Shown: positions 47,599 to 52,912 of the stretch, piece after piece
How positions within the stretch are numbered: the first letter of the stretch is position 1
Layout of the letters: every line of letters starts with the position of its first letter
NCBI RefSeq assembly: GCF_030439915.1
Contig: NZ_JAQFJG010000013.1
Coordinates: forward strand, 1 to 52,912
Direction: 5' to 3'
Length of the DNA stretch: 52,912 nucleotides
Source of the DNA: Streptococcus sp. SPS1
GTDB lineage: Bacteria; Bacillota; Bacilli; Lactobacillales; Streptococcaceae
The notes under the pieces: model-generated
Databases searched by the model: none
What the model saw: only the letters and a program-made list of their open reading frames with translations
Told to the model about the DNA's origin: nothing
Program-made: the position numbers and the translations under genes

Positions 47599-48888
47599 TT
47601 AGATTAAGCCTTCCAAGAGACCCTTCATAAAGTTTTCTGAGTTAAACTCTCCAATATCATCGATTTTTTCACCAAAACCAATCAATTTTACAGGAATATT
47701 GAGTTCTTCACGAATAGCTAGAACAACACCACCTCGAGCAGTTCCATCAATCTTAGTCAATACAATTCCTGTCAAAGGGGTAATTTTCGAAAATTCTTTG
47801 GCCTGTACCAGGGCATTTTGACCTGTTGATGCATCAAGTGCCAAGAAGGTTTCATGCGGAGCTTCTGGCACAACACGTTTGATGATACGACCAATCTTTT
47901 CCAACTCAGCCATAAGATTGTCCTTGTTTTGCAGACGACCAGCGGTATCAATCATGAGAATATCGATACCTTCGGACACGGCACGTTCCATGCCATCAAA
48001 TACGACACTGGCTGGGTCAGCTTTTTCAGGTCCAGTTACAACTGGAACATCTACACGTCGACCCCATTCAGCTAGCTGGGCTACTGCCCCTGCACGGAAG
48101 GTATCTGCCGCAACCAGCATGACCTTCTTACCTGCTTGTTTGTAGCGGTGGGCTAGTTTCCCAATAGAAGTTGTTTTCCCAACACCATTAACACCAACAA
48201 AGAGCATAACTGTCAAACCCTCTTGGAAGTGGATGCTTTCATCGTAGTTACCATCCTTCTCATAAAGCTCAACCAATTTCTCAATGATGACACGGCGTAG
48301 TGCGTCGGGTTTCTTGGCGTTTTCAAGCTTGGCTTCGTAGCGTAACTCCTCTGTTAAGTTAGAAGCGACCTGTACACCAACGTCACTCATGATTAGTAAT
48401 TCTTCCAGTTCCTCGAAAAATTCTTCGTCAACAGAACGGAAGTTGGCAAAGAAGGCGTTCAAGCGGGCACCAAATCCTGTACGAGTTTTCTTAAGACTAC
48501 GGTCATATTTTTCCTGAACAGTTTCTTCTACTTGAGACCTTTCTGGTTCAAGAACTTCAGAACTATTTTCTTCTACAGTCTCTAGGAGCTCAGTATTCTC
48601 TTCCTCTGTGACTTCTTCTGAGTTTGGTAATTCTTCTATTTCTTCTTGAGAAACCTCTACAACTGGCTCTGAATCCTGACTCTCTTCAACTGTCTCTTGA
48701 TTTTCCTCTTCTTGGAGCAGAGCTTCTTCAGAACTTTCAACTTCTGCATCTTCTTGAGGAACTTCCTCAGCTTCTGTGAAGGCAGGATCAACATCTTCAG
48801 ACAAATCAAGATTTTCCAGAGCTTCTTTTACAACTTCTTCGATTTTAGGTTCTTCTTTTTTTCCGAATAGACGGTCAAATAATCCCAT
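47599..48888 (-). CDS. ftsY: Signal recognition particle receptor FtsY
   Basis: A 429-residue SRP GTPase targeting nascent membrane proteins. Residues about 10-130 are a highly acidic A domain (Glu/Val/Ser-rich, for example EEALLQEEENQETVEE). The NG domain follows: G1 GVNGVGKTTSIGKLA, the insertion box, DTAGRLQNK, and TKIDGTARGGVVLA. The long acidic part is variable in streptococci. Last gene of a unit with the two HAD genes; gap to the preceding stop is 3 bases. Confidence 0.95.
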   Translation of the reverse strand: MGLFDRLFGKKEEPKIEEVVKEALENLDLSEDVDPAFTEAEEVPQEDAEVESSEEALLQEEENQETVEESQDSEPVVEVSQEEIEELPNSEEVTEEENTELLETVEENSSEVLEPERSQVEETVQEKYDRSLKKTRTGFGARLNAFFANFRSVDEEFFEELEELLIMSDVGVQVASNLTEELRYEAKLENAKKPDALRRVIIEKLVELYEKDGNYDESIHFQEGLTVMLFVGVNGVGKTTSIGKLAHRYKQAGKKVMLVAADTFRAGAVAQLAEWGRRVDVPVVTGPEKADPASVVFDGMERAVSEGIDILMIDTAGRLQNKDNLMAELEKIGRIIKRVVPEAPHETFLALDASTGQNALVQAKEFSKITPLTGIVLTKIDGTARGGVVLAIREELNIPVKLIGFGEKIDDIGEFNSENFMKGLLEGLI

Positions 48889-48891
48889 ATC

Positions 48892-49710
48892 TTAGTTCTC
48901 CTTTAGCACATATTCTTCGATAGCCCAGGCAACAGCCTCTTCATCGTTGGTCATTGGAGTCACTACATTTGCGACTGCCTTGACTTCAGGAACAGCGTTT
49001 TGCATGGCAACACCGAGCCCTGCCCATTCAATCATAGAGAGGTCATTGGCCTCGTCACCACATGCCATGACTTGGCTTTGGTCTATTCCAAGATGGTTGA
49101 TTAGTTTTGCCAAACCTGTTGCTTTATGAACATTCTTTGGTGACCATTCTAGCAACATTTCACGTGATTTAAAGATTTCATATTGATCAAACAACTCTGG
49201 AGAAATCTTCTGAATAGCTGTATCCAAGGGTTCTTGAGCAAAGGCAGTCACGCATTTATTATAAGTCATTTGACTAGATAGGTCTTCAAAGTCAACTGGA
49301 ACAAAGGTCAAAGCTGGATTGAATTTGGCATAAAGACTTTCTTGGTCCGATTGGATTTGATAAACAGTTCCTTCTGAGATGGCATCAAGAGGCAGTGATA
49401 ATTTCTCTGTTTCCTCATACAAGCGTGCCACATCATCATATGAAAAAACTGTTTTATCAAGGATTTCACCTGTATTCTTCTGAACCAAACCACCGTTAAA
49501 AGTAATGGTATACTCATCTTCGTGGCCGTCAGTCCCTAGCTCATGGAGAAAGAAATCCATAGCTTTTAAAGGGCGACCAGTTGTCAATACGACCTTGATA
49601 CCACGATCACGCGCAGCTTTCAAGGTTGCCTTGGTGCGATCCGTCAGCCTTTTATCAGTAGTCAGCAAGGTCCCATCCAAGTCCAATGCAATCAATTTTA
49701 TATCTGCCAT
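48892..49710 (-). CDS. Cof-type HAD phosphatase
   Basis: A 272-residue HAD superfamily IIB hydrolase. Motif I ALDLDGTLL with nucleophile Asp, TTGRPL motif II, and motif IV ACGDEANDLSMIEWAGLGVAM. A C2b cap domain lies between (about 85-190). Cof-type enzymes dephosphorylate sugar phosphates, flavin or PLP; substrate unknown. Its start overlaps the stop of the second HAD gene by one base. Confidence 0.88.
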   Translation of the reverse strand: MADIKLIALDLDGTLLTTDKRLTDRTKATLKAARDRGIKVVLTTGRPLKAMDFFLHELGTDGHEDEYTITFNGGLVQKNTGEILDKTVFSYDDVARLYEETEKLSLPLDAISEGTVYQIQSDQESLYAKFNPALTFVPVDFEDLSSQMTYNKCVTAFAQEPLDTAIQKISPELFDQYEIFKSREMLLEWSPKNVHKATGLAKLINHLGIDQSQVMACGDEANDLSMIEWAGLGVAMQNAVPEVKAVANVVTPMTNDEEAVAWAIEEYVLKEN

Positions 49711-50501
49711 TATAAGCCCTCCATATAAGCTATAACCGACTGGTCCTTATGGTGACCAATCACAATCTCTGCTAATTCTAAAATCTCTGGTCGTGCATTT
49801 TCAGGAGCTACAGGATGTCCCACAACCTGCATCATATGCAAGTCATTTAGATTGTCTCCAAAAGCCATAACCTGATCCATTGTGATAGCAAGTTTTTTAG
49901 CTAATTCAACAATAGCCACACCCTTATCGACATAGTCCAGAACAATATCAATGGATTCAAAGCCAGTTGTCATAGCCTTGACACCAGGAACATGTTCATT
50001 AACCCAAGCTTCTCCAGCTTCTAGCGTTTCTTCTGTGAAGTTGGTTGTAAATTTGAAAATGTCATCTGTAATATCTTCCAGACTCGCTACTTTTTGGATA
50101 TTTTCATTATAATGCTGACTCACTTTCAAATAGGTCTCATCAACCGTATCTAACACATAAGAACCCTTCTTACCCGTCAAGAGCAATTTATTGACATCTA
50201 CATAAGGTGACGCTTTCAGCTTTTTAAAAGTCGTCAAATAAAACTCACGAGACATGGTCGCTTCATACAAGTCTTGACCTCGATACTCTACCAAACTGCC
50301 ATTTTCCGCAATGAAAATAATATCATCACGAACATCAGCAAATAATTTTTCTAAGGATAGAAATCCCCGACCCGAAGCCACCGCAAAGTAAATTCCTTTT
50401 TCCTTGTAGGAAACCAAGAGAGACTTGAGGCGGTCCATATCAAAGCGTCCATTCCCATCTAGGAAGGTTCCGTCCATATCTGTTGCTACTAGTTTAATCA
50501 T
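49710..50501 (-). CDS. Cof-type HAD phosphatase (second copy)
   Basis: A 263-residue paralogue of the following gene: motif I ATDMDGTFLDG, ASGRGF, and AFGDNLNDLHMMQVVGHPVA. Substrate unknown. First gene of HAD-HAD-ftsY here. In pneumococcus, as I recall, smc and rnc lie directly upstream in the same unit; here the upstream side is an IS200 block instead. A minus-strand TGGTATAAT near 50534-50542 gives a promoter. Confidence 0.88.
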   Translation of the reverse strand: MIKLVATDMDGTFLDGNGRFDMDRLKSLLVSYKEKGIYFAVASGRGFLSLEKLFADVRDDIIFIAENGSLVEYRGQDLYEATMSREFYLTTFKKLKASPYVDVNKLLLTGKKGSYVLDTVDETYLKVSQHYNENIQKVASLEDITDDIFKFTTNFTEETLEAGEAWVNEHVPGVKAMTTGFESIDIVLDYVDKGVAIVELAKKLAITMDQVMAFGDNLNDLHMMQVVGHPVAPENARPEILELAEIVIGHHKDQSVIAYMEGL

Positions 50502-50558
50502 AAATTCTTCATACTCCTTAATAAATCCACCTTCTATTATACCATAGAAAAAGCAAAT

Positions 50559-50588
50559 AGCGCCTAATACATTTGAGATTAGACGCTT
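50559..50588 (-). terminator. Hairpin upstream of the HAD genes
   Basis: Minus-strand AGCGTCTAAT / ATTAGGCGCT (one G-U pair) then a T-rich stretch. Looks like the terminator of a gene that once lay upstream. From 50589 to 50715 nothing recognisable is seen. Confidence 0.5.
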
Positions 50589-50716
50589 GATAAACTCCCT
50601 ACTTTATCACTTGATTTTTATCCAATATCGCTTACCCCTTTGGTATATCTGGATTTTTTCTAAATTCCCAAACTAACTTCCAATGCCAATAAAAGTTGAA
50701 ATTAATCTGATAAAAA

Positions 50717-51525
50717 TCATGACCACCCGTCAAACGGGTGGTTTGTCCCAGGGCTATAAGCCCAAATTACCAGCCAGCGCCTAAAGACGCTGGCTGCTTT
50801 CACGTTGTTCAAGCCTTATTGCTCTTGACTCGTCACTTGCCTCTCAAAGAGGCTTTAGTATTACTTACCACTATCCCTAAAGGGATCCTCATATTCTTTT
50901 ACACTTAATTTATCTAGTGCTATATCATGCTTTACTCGTTCTCAAATTTTCATACTCGTGAAGAAATCATCCACTGGATAATTTCTTTAATCTTGAATAT
51001 ATTTCTTAATTGTGGCTTCATTAAGCCCTACTGTACTTACATAATAATCTTCTGCCCAGAAATGCCGATTCCCAAACTTGTACTTGAGATTGGCGTGTTT
51101 GTCAAACATCATGAGTGCACTTTTTCCTTTTAAATAACCCATGAAACTCGAAACACTTATCCTTGGTGGAATACTGACTAACATGTGTACATGGTCTGGC
51201 ATTAAGTGACCCTCGATAATTTCAACTCCTTTATAACTACACAAACGATGAAATATTTCGCCTAAACTACTTCGATATTGATTATAGATAACTTTTCGTC
51301 TATACTTAGGGGTGAACACAATATGATACTTACAGTGCCACTTTGTGTGCGATAAACTATGAGCCTTTTGTGCCATATTTTTCTCCTTTCGCTTTACAAT
51401 TGGCTTGAACACCTTTATTGTATCGCGTTCGGAGTTTTTTGGTATAACCTTCGACGCGCACCCGCATAGCGGGTGGTTTTTTTGTCTCGCACCTAACGGA
51501 GCGAGACGGACTAATAGTCACATAA
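50717..51525 (-). mobile_element. IS200 family element, copy 2
   Basis: Inverted relative to copy 1 at 1373-2180 and better preserved. Right-end hairpin at 50722-50744 and left-end hairpins at 51462-51508. The stretch 50745-50986 holds the former C-terminal codons (DPFRDSGK readable at 50861-50890) and small stem-loops; 51377-51525 holds the untranslated left end. Confidence 0.88.
50987..51376 (-). CDS. tnpA: IS200 TnpA transposase, C-terminally shortened
   Basis: A 129-residue HUH/Y1 single-strand transposase. HUH motif MPDHVHMLV, and the catalytic Tyr is in IKKYIQD, four residues from the end. Start at 51376 (MAQKAHS) after AAAGGAG. Related elements encode about 155 residues; here an insertion of about 55 bp directly after YIQD brings a TAA, and the original tail (HDIALDKLSVKEYEDPFRDSGK) remains in frame-readable form to 50861. 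Whether the shortened enzyme still works is unknown. Confidence 0.85.
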   Translation of the reverse strand: MAQKAHSLSHTKWHCKYHIVFTPKYRRKVIYNQYRSSLGEIFHRLCSYKGVEIIEGHLMPDHVHMLVSIPPRISVSSFMGYLKGKSALMMFDKHANLKYKFGNRHFWAEDYYVSTVGLNEATIKKYIQD

Positions 51526-51532
51526 TCAAAAA

Positions 51533-51630
51533 AACGCATAATATCAAGTGTTAAAAACCTTGATACTATGCATTTTACTGTGGAAAGATTTACTTCATTT
51601 TCTCCTGAAGTTGAGTTTTTGCCCAGCCTC
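51533..51630. repeat. Hairpin plus tail repeat beside IS200 copy 2
   Basis: Hairpin 51533-51576 (13-bp stem, one G-U pair) and tail 51579-51630 (TGTGGAAAGATTTACTTCA...CCCAGCCTC), uninterrupted here. It corresponds to the two parts that IS200 copy 1 splits at 1329-1364 and 2181-2232. Confidence 0.7.
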
Positions 51631-51655
51631 AAAGTTGAATTTACAGTTTAACAAC

Positions 51656-51683
51656 AAAATTATTTAATAAAGCTATTAAATAA
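51656..51683. terminator. All-A/T hairpin after the peptide operon
   Basis: Perfect 12-bp stem AATTATTTAATA / TATTAAATAATT, loop AAGC. On the minus strand it is followed by TTGTTGTT, so it could be a weak terminator for the peptide operon. No other feature is seen in 51637-51747. Confidence 0.4.
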
Positions 51684-51747
51684 TTAGAGAAACCAAAGCA
51701 ATACCTTCAAGTAGCCAAACCAGGGGGAGATATTTATTTAGTTATTG

Positions 51748-51927
51748 CTACCTAAGCATGTCTGGATCCACAAATAATCTAACTTCTCCAGTTTGATCAT
51801 CAACAATAGCTTTTACTTCAACCCCCTTTTTTATAAACCCCTTAGAGGAAGTTATGTCAAGCCTTAGTCGAATAACATCATCTGTATTTCCAAACCCACT
51901 CGTTAGGGTTCTAAATGTTTTTTTCAT
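51748..51927 (-). CDS. Small protein downstream of the peptide genes
   Basis: A 59-residue protein beginning MKKTFRTLTSGFGNTDDV and ending FVDPDMLR. The ribosome site AGGTGA overlaps the last codons of the preceding peptide gene, and only 6 bases separate the two, so translation is probably coupled. Unlike the peptides it is rich in Lys/Arg and shows alternating hydrophobic strands (IRLRLDI, VEVKAIV, EVRLFV), suggesting a small beta-rich domain. No signal peptide. I do not recognise the family; it may be a helper, an immunity factor or a remnant of a longer protein. Confidence 0.6.
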   Translation of the reverse strand: MKKTFRTLTSGFGNTDDVIRLRLDITSSKGFIKKGVEVKAIVDDQTGEVRLFVDPDMLR

Positions 51928-51933
51928 AATAGA

Positions 51934-52137
51934 TTAGTCACCTGCACTAGATACTGAGGAAGCAGATGATATAGAGCTACCGCAACTACCAGCACATGCA
52001 AAGCTACCTCCAGTCGCAAATGAACCCGCAGTAGTGAAACCTGCTAACTCCGCTTCATCAAATTGCTCTTCTATATAAACATCTTCCATAACACTGGGAT
52101 TAATAGTAGAGATAGTAGTGTTATAAATATTTTCCAT
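51934..52137 (-). CDS. Putative modified-peptide (RiPP) precursor A
   Basis: A 67-residue peptide. The leader (about 1-33) has MEDVYIEEQFDEAELAG. The tail of 34 residues has 11 Ser, 3 Thr, 2 Cys, 6 Gly and 6 Ala (for example GSFATGGSFACAGSC). There is no Lys or Arg in the whole peptide. AAAAGGG lies 8 bases before the ATG at 52137; an internal Met at position 17 is an alternative start. The leader resembles the two upstream peptides at INP..ED..[IL]EEQ. Composition and layout fit azole- or thiopeptide-type precursors; lanthipeptide is less likely with two Cys. No modification gene is in view. Confidence 0.65.
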   Translation of the reverse strand: MENIYNTTISTINPSVMEDVYIEEQFDEAELAGFTTAGSFATGGSFACAGSCGSSISSASSVSSAGD

Positions 52138-52172
52138 TTTGAATACCCTTTTTCTATGATAAATTATGCAAA

Positions 52173-52352
52173 CTAACCGAAGGACGATGCACTGCCTCCG
52201 CTTGAAGCAGTAGCTGCACAACCTCCAAAAGTCGATGCAGAGGAAAATGTTGAAGCAGAGCCCCATGTTCCAGCCATATTATCCATTTCCAACTGTTCTT
52301 CTACAAAAAGGTCCGTTGAACTTACTGATTCAATATCAATAATATTTTCCAT
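52173..52352 (-). CDS. Putative modified-peptide (RiPP) precursor B
   Basis: A 59-residue peptide starting MENIIDIESVSSTDLF; AAAAGGA lies 6 bases before the ATG. Leader ends LFVEEQLEMDNMA, with 8 Asp/Glu and no Lys/Arg. The 32-residue tail has 10 Ser, 4 Thr, 1 Cys, with repeated SASTF (GSASTFSSASTFGGC). FVEEQLEMDNMA is nearly identical to LEEQLEMDNMA in peptide C, so recognition by a shared enzyme is likely. Too short for ordinary gene callers with a 60-residue cut-off. It lies between C and A with 35-37-base gaps. Confidence 0.68.
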   Translation of the reverse strand: MENIIDIESVSSTDLFVEEQLEMDNMAGTWGSASTFSSASTFGGCAATASSGGSASSFG

Positions 52353-52389
52353 TTTTATCCTTTTCTAAAATATTTTACTGATGTCATTA

Positions 52390-52565
52390 TTACCCACAAC
52401 TAGAAGCTGACGAAAGTGAAGCAACCGTTGATGCTGGACAAGAACCTGAACTTGCTAAGCTAAAAGTGCCAAATGAAGCTGCCATATTATCCATTTCTAA
52501 CTGTTCTTCCAAAAAAAAATCTTCAGTAATAAATGGATTTATTTCTTCAAGAATATGTTCTATAG
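52390..52565 (-). pseudogene. Putative modified-peptide (RiPP) precursor C, start lost to IS630
   Basis: Remaining codons read EHILEEINPFITEDFFLEEQ, then LEMDNMA and a 29-residue tail with 11 Ser, 2 Thr and 2 Cys ending SSASSCG. No Lys or Arg. The codons aligned with the MEN start of A and B run straight into the IS630 end at about 52561, so the native start and promoter are gone. The only upstream in-frame start is a TTG inside the IS with no ribosome site. First gene of the C-B-A-59-residue operon. Confidence 0.62.
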
Positions 52566-52912
52566 TAAAATGAACCAAAAATAGTACATAATGTGGTATA
52601 ATCTTCTTATGGCATATTCAATAGATTTTCGTAAAAAAGTTCTCTCTTATTGTGAGCGAACAGGTAGTATAACAGAAGCATCACACGTTTTCCAAATCTC
52701 ACGTAATACTATTTATGGCTGGTTAAAGCTAAAAGAGAAGACAGGAGAGCTAAACCACCAAGTAAAAGGAACAAAACCAAGAAAAGTTGATAGAGATAGA
52801 CTTAAAAACTATCTTACTGACAATCCAGACGCTTATTTGACTGAGATAATTGCTGAATTCGGATGTCACCCAACTACCATCACTATGCTCTTAAAGCTAT
52901 GGGGTACACTCG
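52561..52912 (+). mobile_element. IS630 family element, left end (runs off window)
   Basis: Begins TATAGTAAAATGAACC, the sort of end found on pneumococcal IS630-Spn1, with TA at the junction as expected for IS630 insertion into TA. Contains the start of its transposase. The right end lies outside the window. Confidence 0.8.
52609..52912 (+). pseudogene. IS630 transposase N-terminus, frameshifted, partial
   Basis: Starts MAYSIDFRKKVLSYCERTGS, the N-terminal helix-turn-helix region (residues 1-60; ISRNTIYGWLKLKEK) of pneumococcal IS630 ORF1. It is followed by a linker domain (LTDNPDAYLTEIIAEFGCHPTT). After PTTI the frame reads TMLLKLWG, but inserting one C near 52880 gives HYALKAMGYTR, the usual sequence, so one base is missing. 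TGGTATAAT ends 8 bases before the ATG, suggesting a nearly leaderless transcript. Confidence 0.78.

Noticed and set aside
51357..51632. Frame reading through the IS200 left end
   Set aside because: It runs through terminal hairpins and the tail repeat, has no ribosome site and matches no protein.
51934..52578. Peptides as classical class II (double-glycine) bacteriocins
   Set aside because: No GG-type leader cleavage motif of the LSxxELxxIxGG kind and no basic residues, so the unmodified bacteriocin type does not fit.

Overview
The window is chromosomal DNA of a low-GC Firmicute and reads as a mitis-group Streptococcus (S. mitis, S. oralis, S. infantis or a close relative of S. pneumoniae). 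The grounds are a vicRKX operon with a single-membrane-segment VicK, the glnPH-glnQ-zwf locus with a GlnR box, a MutY lacking iron-sulfur cysteines, a BOX-like repeat, IS200 and IS630 elements, and an LPXTG surface protein with a YSIRK signal. These assignments are from protein and motif recognition by eye; no database search was run. No rRNA, tRNA or CRISPR array was seen. Layout: (1) 1-9.3 kb is an accessory block. A broken 5.3-kb LPXTG adhesin gene is bracketed by two inverted copies of an Rpn/PD-(D/E)XK nuclease gene (one truncated), with IS630-like remnants, a decayed IS200 copy and several repeats. (2) 9.4-16.5 kb holds phosphoglucomutase, a thioredoxin-like protein, a voltage-gated-type K+ channel, the vicRKX cell-wall two-component operon and mutY. 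(3) 16.6-27.9 kb holds pta, relQ-nadK-rluD-type synthase, a CYTH protein, prs, a cysteine desulfurase with two small conserved proteins, rex, a class I glutamine amidotransferase, radC and pcrA. (4) 28.1-33.1 kb is vitamin and one-carbon metabolism: fhs, coaB, coaC, a putative pantothenate ECF component, and niaX-niaR for niacin. (5) 33.35-39.2 kb is a complete ribose operon, rbsR-K-D-A-C-B, inserted between 207-bp direct repeats made of the niaR 3' end plus the 3' end of a NUDIX gene. (6) 39.3-50.5 kb holds NUDIX, uvrB, a CPBP protease, glnPH-glnQ, zwf, ftsY and two Cof-type HAD phosphatases. (7) 50.6-52.9 kb is a second accessory block: a second IS200 copy, then an operon of a 59-residue unknown protein and three tandem small peptides, then the start of an IS630-family element. 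The three peptides are the most interesting item. Each has an acidic leader with a shared EEQ[LF] motif and no Lys or Arg anywhere, followed by a Ser/Thr/Cys/Gly/Ala/Phe-rich tail. They look like precursors of a ribosomally made, post-translationally modified peptide, probably of the azole or thiopeptide kind. The class is inferred; no modification enzyme lies in the window. The IS630 element has replaced the start of the first precursor gene, so the modification genes, if present, should lie beyond the right edge. Single-base lesions are concentrated in the mobile and surface genes (adhesin twice, IS200 copy 1, IS630), while housekeeping reading frames look intact.
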